Shown in pieces: positions 42,818 through 52,449 of a DNA stretch of 64,000 bases; position 1 is the first letter of the stretch; each line of letters begins with the position of its first letter. The notes beneath the pieces are model-generated. The model was not told where the DNA came from, made no database searches, and saw nothing but the letters and a program-made list of their open reading frames with translations. This stretch comes from an uncultured Opitutia bacterium (GTDB lineage: Bacteria > Verrucomicrobiota > Verrucomicrobiia > Opitutales > UBA953), in assembly GCA_903840355.1 (NCBI GenBank), contig CAIMFJ010000005.1:1-64000 (forward strand), in the 5' to 3' direction. Position numbers and translations under genes: made by a program.

Positions 42818-45622
42818 ATGCTTTCCCGCTTACTCTGTGCTGGTTTACTTTTAGTCGGTGGTGCACTGACCGCCGCAGACTTTTCGACCTTTGAGCCCGC
42901 CCGCCAAGTTTTAGAGACGCGCTGTGTGGAGTGTCATAACCCTGATAAAGTGAAAGGTAAGTTGCTGATGACGACGCAAGAGAACTTCATGAAAGGCGGG
43001 GAGAATGGCGTGATTGTGGTGCCTGGGCAGTTAGATAAGAGTGAGTTAATTAAAAGAATTTTATTACCAGCGGGGCATGACGATTTAATGCCGCCGAAGC
43101 AGGGTCCATTGGCGGCAAGCGATATTGAGGCTTTAAAACAGTGGGTGCGTGCCGGAGCGCCTTGGCCTGCGGGCGTAACGTTGGTCGCCCAAACCAAGGA
43201 AGACCTAATCGCCCGAGCCGAGTTAAAGGAGAAGTTGGCCTCGCTAGAAAAGTTAGAGATTTTTCCTGAAAAAGTTTCGTTAGAAACCAAGCGAGATTTT
43301 CACCGCTTGATTGTCTTTGCGACTTTCAAAGATGCCACCACCCGCGATGTGACGGCTTATGCAAATTTAAAAGTCAATGATCCCAAGGTCGCCCAGTTTG
43401 AGGGCTATGCTTTGCATGCGGTGGCTAATCAAGGAGCGACGGAAGTCGAAGCGGAGATTGGGGGGTTGAAGGCAAAGATTCCGGTGCTCGTTAAGGATGG
43501 TCAGCAGGATCGCCCAGTGTCATTCCGCCTTGATGTCATGCCGGTCTTTATGCACGGGGGCTGCAATCAAGGTGGTTGTCACGGTGCCGCGCGGGGTAAG
43601 GACGGTTTTCGGCTTTCGCTTTTTGGCATGGATCCGGATGGCGATTACCTGCGCCTTACCCGTGAAATGATTGGGCGCCGAATCAATTTAGCGATTCCCG
43701 AAGAAAGTGCTCTGGTGGAGAAGGCTGTGGGTGCGGTACCGCACTCTGGCAACAAACTCTACGATATGGATTCCGCTTATAATCGCACCATCTTGGAGTG
43801 GATTTCCCAAGGGGCGAAGGATGATGCTCCCACGGTGGCCAAGGTGACCGGGATTGAGGTTTATCCTAAACAAATTGTTTTAGAGGGGCCGAATGCGACC
43901 CAGCAAATCTCGGTGCGTGCTACCTACTCTGATGGCACAGATCGCGATGTCACCAGCCTCGCCTTATTCATGTCGAATAATGACCCCGTGGCTAAGGTGG
44001 CTAAAGATGGGGTAGTGAAGTCGAATGAACGTGGGGCGGCCTTTATTTTGGCTCGCTTTAATGTCTTTAGTGTCGCGACCCAGGTTTTAGTGATTCCGAA
44101 GAATCTGGTCTACACGCGTCCTAAGGCTCTTGAAGTGAACTACATTGATAAAGCGGTGAATGAGCGCTTGCACCGTTTGCGGATTTTACCTTCCGGGACG
44201 TGTACGGATGAGGAGTATGTGCGCCGCGTCTTTATTGATGTCGTCGGGCTCTATCCTAAGCCGGAAGAAATCAAAGCATTCTTGGCCGATCAGCGTCCTG
44301 ATAAGCGGTCCCAATTGGTCGAAGGCTTATTACAACGCAAAGAGTTCACCGAGCTCTGGGTGATGAAGTGGGCAGAGCTTTTGCAAATTCGCTCGGGGAT
44401 TAACGGCGGTAACAATCAACCACCTTTTTATAAGAATGCATTGCTTTATTACAACTGGTTGGCCGACCGCATTGGTAAGAACGTCCCGATGGACAAAATT
44501 GTCGTGGAGTTACTTTCGGCCAGCGGGGGCACGGTGTCTAATCCGCCCGTTAATTATTACCAAACCGAGTTGGATCGCTTGAAGTTGAGCGAGAATGTGG
44601 CCCAGGTCTTCATGGGGATGCGGATTCAGTGTGCCCAGTGCCACAATCACCCCTTTGACCGGTGGACAATGAATGACTATTATGGGTTCAATGCTTTCTT
44701 TGCGCAGATTGGCCGCAAGCAAACCGATGACCCTCAAGACATGGTTATCTTTAACAGCAAGAACGGGGAAACGCAGCACTTTCTGACGAAGCAAAATGTG
44801 AAGCCAAAGTTCTTAGGCGGTGAAGAACCCGAAATTAAACCCGGGGAAGACCGCCGCAAAGTTTTGGCGGAATGGCTCGCCTCGCCCCGCAATCCTTACT
44901 TCGCCCGTAATATTGCGAATATCATTTGGGCCCACTTCCTCGGCGTTGGGGTGGTTGACCCCGTCGATGATGTCCGGGTTTCGAATCCGCCCTCGAATCC
45001 CGAGTTGCTGGAAGCCTTGGCGCAGCACCTCACGGACTATAACTATGACATCCGCCGTTTGGTGCGTGATATTACCGCTTCGGCCGCCTACCAGCGCTCG
45101 ACCCACGTTAACGAGAGTAATGCGGGAGATAAATTGAACTTTGCCCACGGCTCGATTCGCCGCGTCCGGGCTGAAGTGCTACTGGATGCCATTTCTCAGA
45201 TTACCGAGACGCCGAATAAGTTCCAGGGCTTACCCATTGGGGCGCGGGCGGTGCAAATTGCCGATGGTGCCGTCAGTAACTATTTCCTATCCACCTTTGG
45301 TCGAGCGAAACGCGAATCAGTAGCGTCTTCGGAAGTGAAGACGGATCCGAGTCTTTCGCAGGCGTTGCACTTGATGAATGGTGATGCCGTCAATGAGCGC
45401 ATACGTCGCGGTAAGGTCGTGGAACGGCTGATTGGCGAAGGGAAGAAGGATGAGGAAATTATTACCGAGCTATTCTTAAAAGTCTTCGGTCGTCATCCGC
45501 TGCCTGAAGAAATGAAAGTCACGTTAAAGTCCTTGCAGGCGGAACCTGAAAGTCGCCAAGCCATTCTAGAAGACATCTTCTGGGCGTTAATGAATTCCAA
45601 AGAGTTCTACTTTAACCATTAA
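42818..45622 (+). CDS. PSCyt1/Big/DUF1549/DUF1553 cytochrome-like protein (third type)
   Basis: A 934-residue exported protein with a signal peptide (1-20). The N-terminal cytochrome c domain has C36-VE-C39-H40 (RCVECHNPDKVKGKLL). Two Ig-like Big segments follow (KVSLETKRDFHRLIVFATFKD and GIEVYPKQIVLEG), separated by a heme-like GGCNQGGCHGAARGKDGFRLSLFG. DUF1549 begins near NYIDKAVNERL and includes QCAQCHNHPFDRW; DUF1553 starts near RRKVLAEWLASPRNPYFARN and includes ANIIWAHFLGVGVV. Three candidate heme sites exist. It differs in layout from the copies at 16407 and 22122. Probably periplasmic or surface-bound; reaction unknown. Confidence 0.92.
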   Translation: MLSRLLCAGLLLVGGALTAADFSTFEPARQVLETRCVECHNPDKVKGKLLMTTQENFMKGGENGVIVVPGQLDKSELIKRILLPAGHDDLMPPKQGPLAASDIEALKQWVRAGAPWPAGVTLVAQTKEDLIARAELKEKLASLEKLEIFPEKVSLETKRDFHRLIVFATFKDATTRDVTAYANLKVNDPKVAQFEGYALHAVANQGATEVEAEIGGLKAKIPVLVKDGQQDRPVSFRLDVMPVFMHGGCNQGGCHGAARGKDGFRLSLFGMDPDGDYLRLTREMIGRRINLAIPEESALVEKAVGAVPHSGNKLYDMDSAYNRTILEWISQGAKDDAPTVAKVTGIEVYPKQIVLEGPNATQQISVRATYSDGTDRDVTSLALFMSNNDPVAKVAKDGVVKSNERGAAFILARFNVFSVATQVLVIPKNLVYTRPKALEVNYIDKAVNERLHRLRILPSGTCTDEEYVRRVFIDVVGLYPKPEEIKAFLADQRPDKRSQLVEGLLQRKEFTELWVMKWAELLQIRSGINGGNNQPPFYKNALLYYNWLADRIGKNVPMDKIVVELLSASGGTVSNPPVNYYQTELDRLKLSENVAQVFMGMRIQCAQCHNHPFDRWTMNDYYGFNAFFAQIGRKQTDDPQDMVIFNSKNGETQHFLTKQNVKPKFLGGEEPEIKPGEDRRKVLAEWLASPRNPYFARNIANIIWAHFLGVGVVDPVDDVRVSNPPSNPELLEALAQHLTDYNYDIRRLVRDITASAAYQRSTHVNESNAGDKLNFAHGSIRRVRAEVLLDAISQITETPNKFQGLPIGARAVQIADGAVSNYFLSTFGRAKRESVASSEVKTDPSLSQALHLMNGDAVNERIRRGKVVERLIGEGKKDEEIITELFLKVFGRHPLPEEMKVTLKSLQAEPESRQAILEDIFWALMNSKEFYFNH

Positions 45623-45628
45623 GGAATT

Positions 45629-48600
45629 ATGTCGCCCGTGGTGTCATGCCGTAAATTGTCGCGCCGGTCGTTGATTATGGCGGCGGCTTGGTCGGTCGCG
45701 GTTTTATCAGCCCAAGACACTGAAAAGTTAACGTACGATGACCACGTGCGCCCTCTGCTCGAAAATAAGTGTTTCTCGTGTCATAATCCTGATAAGAAAA
45801 AAGGCGGGTTGGATTTAACCAGTTATGCAGCCATCTTAGCAGGCGGGGGCGGTGGGGCGGTGGTAGATCCAGGTAATCCTGCAGGAAGTCGTTTGTGGAC
45901 TTGCAGTGCCAAGAAAGAAGAGCCCTTCATGCCACCTGAGGGTGCCCCGTTGGAGGCCAAGGATCAGACTTTATTATCGAAGTGGATTGCGGGCGGGGTT
46001 TTGCAGGCCAAGGGCAGTGTGGCGCGTAAGGCCAATAAGCCCAAAGTTGATTTAGCCGTGGCGGTGTCGACGGGCAAGCCTACGGGGCTCGTGGCTCGGC
46101 CTGAGCATGTGCTTTTAGAGCCCGTGGTCGTGACGCCGCGCACGACCGCGGTGGTGGCGATGGCTGCGAGCCCCTGGACTTCGTTGCTCGCAGTGGCCGG
46201 GCAGAAGCAAATTCTCCTTTATGATACCGAAAGTCACGATTTAGCAGGGGTGTTGCCGTATCCTGAGGGCTACGCTCACTCCCTGAAGTTTAGCGCCAAT
46301 GGTTCCTTGCTAATCATGGGTGGCGGACGGGCGGGTAAATTGGGTCATGCCGTGGTTTGGGATGTGAAGACCGGACGACGCGTCACCGAGGTGGGCAAAG
46401 AGTTCGATCAAATCATGAGTGCCGACATTAGTGCGAATCATCGCATGATAGCGATGGGCACGAATGCAAAGCGCGTGAAGTGTTTTGATACCACGAGCGG
46501 CGAGGTGCTTTACACGATTTCTAAGCACACCGAGTGGGTCACGGCGGTCGGCTTTAGTCCCGATGGCGTATTACTCGCTTCCGCTGATCGCAACGGTAAC
46601 GTCATGGTCTGGGAGGCCGAAAACGGCGGAGAGTTTTATAATTTAGGCCAACACAAAGGTGCGGTCACTGATTTGGCCTGGCGCAGTGATGGCAACGTTT
46701 TGGCTACCTGTGCCGCTGATGGTACCATTGCCGTTTGGGAAATGAAGACCGGTAAACGGGTGGCCGGTTGGTCTGCGCATGGCAAAGCGGTGCAATCCGT
46801 CGCTTTCACCCCGGACGGGAAAATTCTTTCGGCGGGGAATGACGGGATGACGGCGCTGTGGACGATCGAAGGGAAACGTCTCGAGCAGAAAGAAAATGTT
46901 CATCAGGACGACATCGTCTCCAAGGTGGTCGCCTTGTATGATAGCAAAACTTACGTCACGGGAAATTGGTTAGGTGAAGTGCGTTTCTTTGAGGTTGGCA
47001 CGGGACGGGAGTTAACGCGGATTTCTAGTAATCCCCCGAAAATTGAACAGCGCATCGCCGATACCCAGAAGCGTCTCGCTGAATTAGAGGCTTTATTGCA
47101 AATGCCGGCAGCACCGGCACCGCCGCCTGAACAACTTGCGATGCAGAAGGCCGTGGCGGAAGCCCAGGCGCGTCTGACCCCCTTGCAGGAGCAGATTGAT
47201 GCCGTAACTAAGGAGCGGGATGCACTGCGGGTACAACGGGATAAGGCGACCGATGAGGCCATTCGGACGGAGATTCGGAAGAAGATGACGTTGTTACGGG
47301 AACAGATCACGCCCGTCGTCAATGCCTCGGAGAAAGATCGGGCCTTTTTACATCTGAATAGCACGAATCTGAATTGGCTGAATGCAGAACTCGTGCAGTT
47401 GCGTACGCGTTTAACCGAAGCCGACTCATCCGTAGATTATTTTAAAAAGCAAAAGGCTAAGGTGCAGGGTAAAGAGCTGGAGTCTGCCGAAGCGAATTTA
47501 GCACAATGGGTCAAGAAACAGGAGGCTTTCCGTGAGGAAATTGCTAAGACGCAGGCTCAGGCCGAGGCCGTGCAAAAGGTGGAAAGCCTTGCCAAACAAC
47601 GGTTATCCGCGGCCACGGAAATTCAAGCGTTGCAGCAACACCTCGCCTACCTGCGTGCCGCCCAATTTAATGTCGGGGTTATTTCCGAACGTGATAAGTT
47701 AAATAAATTACAAAGTGACCTCGCGGATTTACAGGCCGCCAAGGTGGAAAATGAGGCCGGTAAGGTGGCCGATGCCAAGTTAATCGAGACGAATAAAGAG
47801 CTTTCAGATACTTTGGCCGGGCAACTGCCTGCTTTGACGGAAAAAGTCCAAGCGCAGCAAGCTGAGGCAAAGGCTTTGGAGCAGGCTTTAATGCCCCAGC
47901 GTCTGGCTGAATCGACTGCGGCTGGGGAAGTTGAAACCCAGCATAAACTTATTAAACAACGTGAAGACGCTTGGGCGGAACTGAATCGAAGTCGCGAAGT
48001 CGACGTAGCCCGTGCCAAGGCGATGGTGGATGAGTATGCACGTTCGACGATGCGTCCGACGCGCCTACGAATCAATGAACTAGGTGCCAAGTTGGACGAA
48101 GTTAATAAGCAAGCTGAGGAGCTTAAGGCGGCTGAAGCCAAAGCCCAAAGTAACTACGTCCAAGCGCAAGAAGTTCTAAAAGCTTCGGAGTCAAAGCAGC
48201 TCGCGGTGCAAACCTCGCTCGGGGTGGCCGAAAAAGCTCACACCTTAGCTGAAACCTCTTTGATTCAAGCTCAGGATGCGTACCGTCAGGCGCGAGAGTG
48301 GAAGGCTTGGTTCTCGACTTACTACTTTGCGAACAAAGAATGGACGAGTCAGACACTCGCTCAGGCTCAAGGTGCGGTAAAATCCAGTTCGCAACATCTC
48401 GCTGCCCAGCAGCAAGAACTCATGCAGGCGACGGAGGTAATTAAACAGGCGAAACAAAGCTTGTTAGCATCGCAGGCGCAAGTCGAACTCGCCCAAAAGA
48501 ACGTTGCCCAAACTGAAGCCACCATTCCCCCCTTGGTAAAAGAGCGTGATCAGCTCCGCTTAGTTCAAAAGGATCAATATAAAGAGCAGGTGCGACTGCA

Positions 48601-48997
48601 GGCGGTCCCTGTCAGTATCGAGAAGGAAGCTCAGCCTAAATTAGCGGCTTTGCAGTCAGCCCTTAAAGAGGCTCAAGACGCTTTGCCGACCAAGGTGAAG
48701 CAGTGGGAGAATGCCAAGCAGAAGTTAGCCGAAGTCTCGCCTCCGCTGGAGAAACAAAAGGCGCTGTTAGCTGAGAGTACGAAGGCTTTAACGGAACTTA
48801 AGCAACGCCAAGAGGCCGCCCAGAAAGCCTTGGTTAAGGCCGAAAAAGACATTCCCCAACGCGAGCAGAATTTACAAGAAATCACCAAGAATCTCGCCAT
48901 TTTAGAGCCCCAAATTGAGCCGCAGAAGTTGAAGGTCAAAGAAGTCGAGGCGAAGTACTTGGCCATGCTCCCCTCGACTAAGCCTAAGCCGCAGTAG
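45629..48997 (+). CDS. Fused c-type cytochrome, WD40 propeller and long coiled coil
   Basis: An 1122-residue exported protein. The leader LSRRSLIMAAAWSVAVLSAQ suggests Tat export. A cytochrome c domain holds C48-FS-C51-H52 (KCFSCHNPDKKKGG) and EPFMPPEGAPL. A WD40 propeller follows, about 160-460, with blades such as SPDGVLLASADRNGNVMVWEAENG and RSDGNVLATCAADGTIAVWEMKTG. From about 470 to 1115 it is a nearly unbroken coiled coil rich in Ala, Gln, Lys and Glu. AAGGA (45621-45625) lies before the ATG and overlaps the previous stop. The fusion suggests a redox domain placed on a long rod. Fourth gene of the cassette. Confidence 0.88.
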   Translation: MSPVVSCRKLSRRSLIMAAAWSVAVLSAQDTEKLTYDDHVRPLLENKCFSCHNPDKKKGGLDLTSYAAILAGGGGGAVVDPGNPAGSRLWTCSAKKEEPFMPPEGAPLEAKDQTLLSKWIAGGVLQAKGSVARKANKPKVDLAVAVSTGKPTGLVARPEHVLLEPVVVTPRTTAVVAMAASPWTSLLAVAGQKQILLYDTESHDLAGVLPYPEGYAHSLKFSANGSLLIMGGGRAGKLGHAVVWDVKTGRRVTEVGKEFDQIMSADISANHRMIAMGTNAKRVKCFDTTSGEVLYTISKHTEWVTAVGFSPDGVLLASADRNGNVMVWEAENGGEFYNLGQHKGAVTDLAWRSDGNVLATCAADGTIAVWEMKTGKRVAGWSAHGKAVQSVAFTPDGKILSAGNDGMTALWTIEGKRLEQKENVHQDDIVSKVVALYDSKTYVTGNWLGEVRFFEVGTGRELTRISSNPPKIEQRIADTQKRLAELEALLQMPAAPAPPPEQLAMQKAVAEAQARLTPLQEQIDAVTKERDALRVQRDKATDEAIRTEIRKKMTLLREQITPVVNASEKDRAFLHLNSTNLNWLNAELVQLRTRLTEADSSVDYFKKQKAKVQGKELESAEANLAQWVKKQEAFREEIAKTQAQAEAVQKVESLAKQRLSAATEIQALQQHLAYLRAAQFNVGVISERDKLNKLQSDLADLQAAKVENEAGKVADAKLIETNKELSDTLAGQLPALTEKVQAQQAEAKALEQALMPQRLAESTAAGEVETQHKLIKQREDAWAELNRSREVDVARAKAMVDEYARSTMRPTRLRINELGAKLDEVNKQAEELKAAEAKAQSNYVQAQEVLKASESKQLAVQTSLGVAEKAHTLAETSLIQAQDAYRQAREWKAWFSTYYFANKEWTSQTLAQAQGAVKSSSQHLAAQQQELMQATEVIKQAKQSLLASQAQVELAQKNVAQTEATIPPLVKERDQLRLVQKDQYKEQVRLQAVPVSIEKEAQPKLAALQSALKEAQDALPTKVKQWENAKQKLAEVSPPLEKQKALLAESTKALTELKQRQEAAQKALVKAEKDIPQREQNLQEITKNLAILEPQIEPQKLKVKEVEAKYLAMLPSTKPKPQ

Positions 48998-49048
48998 GGA
49001 GTTGCCAATGATGGGTGGTTGGAAGCAATGTGAGTTACCCCTATCTTC

Positions 49049-50422
49049 ATGCGCGCTACGACGCTTTTGCTTTTTATTGGAAGTCTCTGGCAAGGGATGG
49101 CAGCCGAGCCGGTGCGCCCGAATATTTTATTTTTAGTAGCCGATGACATGGGATGGTCCGATGTCAGTTGGCATAACCCTAAATTTCAAACCCCGCGGAT
49201 GGCGGAGATGTTGAAGACCAGCATCGAACTCGATCGTCATTACGTCCAACCCGTGTGTACCCCAACGCGAACGGCACTACTTTCAGGTCGTTGGACGAGT
49301 CGTTTTGGGCCCCACGTTTTAGCGCCCACGAATATGCGCGCCTTTCCGCCGGGCACCTTCACCTTAGCCTCGGCGATGAAGACCGCAGGGTATCGTACGG
49401 CGATAACCGGTAAGTGGCACCTAGGCGGTAAGTTTGAGTGGGGTCCCTTGCACTATGGTTTCGATGAGGCCTACGGCTTTTTAACCGGGGCCGTTGATCC
49501 TTGGACGCATAAGTATCGCCCGGGCGTTTTGGAGGATACCTGGAACCGTAATGGCGTGTTGCTGAAAGAGGAGGGTAATGCCACGGAACTTGTCGCCGCT
49601 GAAGCACAGCGACAAATTCGAGCCAAGCAAGGTCCATGGTTTCTATATGTGCCGTTTGGGGCGGTGCATATTCCCATCGATGCACCCAAGGAATACTTTG
49701 CTCCGTACGAGAAAGTGAAATTCCATGACGATCCCGCTAAGGATGAGTCGATGCGTCGCTATGCGGCTTTTGTGACGCAGCTGGATACGAAGGTGGGGCA
49801 ACTCATTGATACGCTGCGTGAGACCCAGCAATTAGAGAACACGTTAATTATTTTCACTTCGGATAACGGTGGTATTGAAAGTGGAGCGAATCCCTATGTG
49901 GGGAAAGTAAAGCCCACGCCTGCCGTCACCACCAACGCTCCCTTGCGCGGCTGGAAAAACCAAGTCTATGAAGGCGGTATTCGGGTGAATGCCTGGGTCA
50001 GTTGGGCGGGGCATTTGACCGCCAGCAAGAATACCGTCCCGATGCATGCAGCGGATTGGATGCCGACGTTATGCCACTTAGCAGGGGCTAAAGTCCCAGA
50101 TACGGTAAAGTTCGATGGACAGGACCGCTGGGCGGTGCTCACGGGGCAGGACCCCCATCCTGCTCCCCGCGTGATTTACATTCCCCATTATCAGCGCTCG
50201 GCGATTATTTATGACGATTGGAAACTGATTGTCCCGCATCGTGACCCTCAGGGTAAGGCCGAGCTCTTTCACTTGTCGGTGGATCCTTATGAAACCACGA
50301 ATTTGGCCGCGCAGGAGCCGGCGAAGTTACGCGAGATGCGTCAACGTATGGTGGAGGTGCAGAAAGATGATTTAGCGGAGGCTCCTGCGGACGCTTACCT
50401 TAAAGAAAAACCCGAAAAATGA
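49049..50422 (+). CDS. Exported sulfatase in the cytochrome cassette
   Basis: A 457-residue sulfatase with a signal peptide (1-19). The formylglycine motif is C70-T-P-T-R74 in QPVCTPTRTALLSGRW. Metal ligands are in FLVADDMGW and FTSDNGGIE; ITGKWHLGG, FGAVHIPID and HAADWMPTL are also in place. The HxP and KxH residues agree with arylsulfatase-B-like (S1) enzymes. It differs clearly from the sulfatase at 13394. The gap of 51 bases to the cytochrome-WD40 gene is the longest in the cassette. Its stop overlaps the next gene by four bases (ATGA). Confidence 0.92.
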   Translation: MRATTLLLFIGSLWQGMAAEPVRPNILFLVADDMGWSDVSWHNPKFQTPRMAEMLKTSIELDRHYVQPVCTPTRTALLSGRWTSRFGPHVLAPTNMRAFPPGTFTLASAMKTAGYRTAITGKWHLGGKFEWGPLHYGFDEAYGFLTGAVDPWTHKYRPGVLEDTWNRNGVLLKEEGNATELVAAEAQRQIRAKQGPWFLYVPFGAVHIPIDAPKEYFAPYEKVKFHDDPAKDESMRRYAAFVTQLDTKVGQLIDTLRETQQLENTLIIFTSDNGGIESGANPYVGKVKPTPAVTTNAPLRGWKNQVYEGGIRVNAWVSWAGHLTASKNTVPMHAADWMPTLCHLAGAKVPDTVKFDGQDRWAVLTGQDPHPAPRVIYIPHYQRSAIIYDDWKLIVPHRDPQGKAELFHLSVDPYETTNLAAQEPAKLREMRQRMVEVQKDDLAEAPADAYLKEKPEK

Positions 50423-51327
50423 AATCCCTCCTGCTGCTTATAGGCTTAACTTGGTCGCTGTCGGCATTGCCGGCTGAGGTCACGGTACCTCCGCCCGAAT
50501 TACACTTACCTCCGTTTTATCAAAAATATATCAGTGCCCATGGCCTACCAGTAGTCGCTTCGGCGAAGGTCAACGACTATGCTCTCAAAGAGACGGCGTA
50601 TTTGGCCGATATGATGTTGGCCAAGCGACCGGATGTGCGGGAGGCGATGATTGCGAATGGCTCGCGCATTATCGTGATGGGGTATCAGGAGTTCACTACA
50701 GACATTCCGGAGTATCACGATTTTAAACCCAAAGACTACTGGGATGCCCGGGCGCGGGGTTTAGGTGGTTCAGAGACCGACCCAGTGTGTTGTTGTGCGG
50801 AGGAGAATATGCTCGCGTACCCCGGCGATCCTTATGCCGCCGAGAATATTTTTATTCATGAATTCGCACATAATATTCATTTGCGGGGCATGCTAAAAAT
50901 TGACCCCACGTTTGATGCTCGTTTGAAGAAGACCTATGAAGCTGCCATGGCGGCAGGGCTCTGGAAGGGGAAGTATGCCGCAACGAACCACCACGAGTAT
51001 TTTGCGGAAGGCGTGCAATCCTGGTTTGATAACAATCGCTTCAACGACCACGACCATAACCACGTCCATTTACGTTCGCAGTTAATTGAATATGATCCCG
51101 GTTTGGCGGCTATGTGTCGCGAGGTCTTTGGAGATACCGAATTGAAATACACCAAGCCACCCACGCGTTTAACGGGGCACATGGCTGGCTATGATCCTTC
51201 TCAGGCTCCGACTTTTAAATGGCCTGACCGCTTAAAGGCTGCGAAGGAAGAAATCCATCGTCAGGCCGTGGAACGAGATCAGAAAGCCAATGGTAAGCCA
51301 GCCGCTCCGAAAACGGAGCAAAAGTAA
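50419..51327 (+). CDS. Exported HExxH zinc-metallopeptidase-like protein
   Basis: A 302-residue protein with a signal peptide (about 1-19). The zinc signature is H147-E-F-A-H151 in IHEFAHNIH. A likely third ligand is the glutamate in HHEYFAEGVQSWF (about residue 197), giving a gluzincin-like set. Nearby are an unusual CCC triplet (124-126, TDPVCCCAEEN) and the metal-rich stretch NDHDHNHVHLRS. The C-terminal 40 residues are charged and flexible. The gene is translationally coupled to the sulfatase (ATGA), so a shared substrate or maturation role is plausible. I cannot name the family; whether it is a peptidase is inferred from the motif. Confidence 0.8.
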   Translation: MKSLLLLIGLTWSLSALPAEVTVPPPELHLPPFYQKYISAHGLPVVASAKVNDYALKETAYLADMMLAKRPDVREAMIANGSRIIVMGYQEFTTDIPEYHDFKPKDYWDARARGLGGSETDPVCCCAEENMLAYPGDPYAAENIFIHEFAHNIHLRGMLKIDPTFDARLKKTYEAAMAAGLWKGKYAATNHHEYFAEGVQSWFDNNRFNDHDHNHVHLRSQLIEYDPGLAAMCREVFGDTELKYTKPPTRLTGHMAGYDPSQAPTFKWPDRLKAAKEEIHRQAVERDQKANGKPAAPKTEQK

Positions 51328-51702
51328 CTAAACGATTTTACAGTGAATCCAAATATCCTCTTCGCACTCGTAGATGGCGCAAAGGCGATGGTAGCCATCG
51401 GCGATGATGACGCGACGATTGATAGCATCGCGAACCAGCAGGAGGGGGGAGAGGGCTTCGCCCTTCTTAATCTTTTTCAGGTCTTTTTTGACGTGCAGGT
51501 TGCTCACGCCGAGGAGTGAGAGTTGCGACGCACGAAAGATATCTTTCGCTTTAAATTGGGTCAGTTCAGCTTTGCGAAGTTTGGTCACGAGCGTGGTGAC
51601 CTCTTCGGGCGTAAAAGTCAGGGCGAGGTAAGACGCCGCGCTTGGGTAATCATGCTCCTCGACTTCCTTGAGCCATAAGATTTCGCGATCTTTTTTGGAC
51701 AT
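51328..51702 (-). CDS. Small ParB/sulfiredoxin-fold-like protein
   Basis: A 124-residue cytoplasmic protein. The C-terminal part LSPLLLVRDAINRRVIIADGYHRLCAIYECEEDIWIHCKIV has the ParB/sulfiredoxin-like order, where a strand is followed by an IADGYHRLCA helix that resembles the nucleotide-binding box. The N-terminal part is helical (SAASYLALTFTPEEVTTLVTKLRKA). There are no DNA-binding helices as in a true ParB. Small stand-alone proteins of this shape are common in bacteria and not understood. It ends one base after the cassette's last gene, on the opposite strand. Confidence 0.7.
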   Translation of the reverse strand: MSKKDREILWLKEVEEHDYPSAASYLALTFTPEEVTTLVTKLRKAELTQFKAKDIFRASQLSLLGVSNLHVKKDLKKIKKGEALSPLLLVRDAINRRVIIADGYHRLCAIYECEEDIWIHCKIV

Positions 51703-51745
51703 CGGCGAAGGCTAGTGGCTCAAGGTGGAGGCAGTCCTAACTCGA

Positions 51746-52387
51746 TTAGAGTTCGGTGATGGTTAAATCTTTGAACCAGCAGGGATCGTGGTGCTCGGTG
51801 AGCATCAACTTACCTTTTCCAGGGGCGAAACCTTCTTTCTTGGCGAACTTGCTTTTGGCTAAGGCAGCTTTCCAGACGGGCGTGCTGGTGTCGACTGAGG
51901 CGCAGAGTTTGCCGTTGAGGTAGTGTTCAATCTTGCCGTCTTTAACGACTACTTTGCTGTGGTTCCATTGACCGATGGGGTTGAGAATCTTGCCCTTATC
52001 GGAGTCGATGAGGTCGTAGAGACTGCCCGTGTCGTGGTTACCGCCGCGCTTACCGTCGGGGTTCTTTTGGTCGTCGATCATTTGGTACTCGATGCCGAGC
52101 CATTCTTTACCGCCTACTTTGGTGACCCAATATTTGATCCCGTTATTACCGGCGTCGGCGAGTTTCCAATCCCACTCGAGGACGAAATTGGTATATTCTT
52201 TCTTGGAGAGCACAAAACTCGTGCCCTTGGCAGGCGTGAGTTTGATGATGCCACCTTCTTCGGTGGACCAACCTGGCTCGGGCTTATTGCCATCGGGGCT
52301 GGTGAAATCGTCCAAGGTGAGTTTCACAGGCTCGGCGGCAAACGCCACCGAAGCGAGGAGGACGAGGAGGAAGGAGGGGAGCTTCAT
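51746..52387 (-). CDS. Exported DUF1080 (3-keto-disaccharide hydrolase-like) protein, second copy
   Basis: A 213-residue protein with a signal peptide (1-17). It shows DDFTSPDGNKPEPGWSTEEGGIIKLTP, SKKEYTNFVLEWDWKLADAGNNGIKYWVTKVG, LGIEYQMIDDQKNPDG, and the closing WFKDLTITEL strand of the DUF1080 concanavalin-like fold. The EWDWKL / NSGIxY-type pair is more canonical here than in the 34156 copy. It is not in an evident operon: the facing metalloprotein gene and the ParB-like gene lie downstream. Role in sugar or keto-sugar handling is inferred from the family. Confidence 0.88.
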   Translation of the reverse strand: MKLPSFLLVLLASVAFAAEPVKLTLDDFTSPDGNKPEPGWSTEEGGIIKLTPAKGTSFVLSKKEYTNFVLEWDWKLADAGNNGIKYWVTKVGGKEWLGIEYQMIDDQKNPDGKRGGNHDTGSLYDLIDSDKGKILNPIGQWNHSKVVVKDGKIEHYLNGKLCASVDTSTPVWKAALAKSKFAKKEGFAPGKGKLMLTEHHDPCWFKDLTITEL

Positions 52388-52449
52388 GGGGTGATGAAGC
52401 CTTTTATAAACTTAATATGAAACGCCCTGCAAGGGGGAATGAGCCGATC

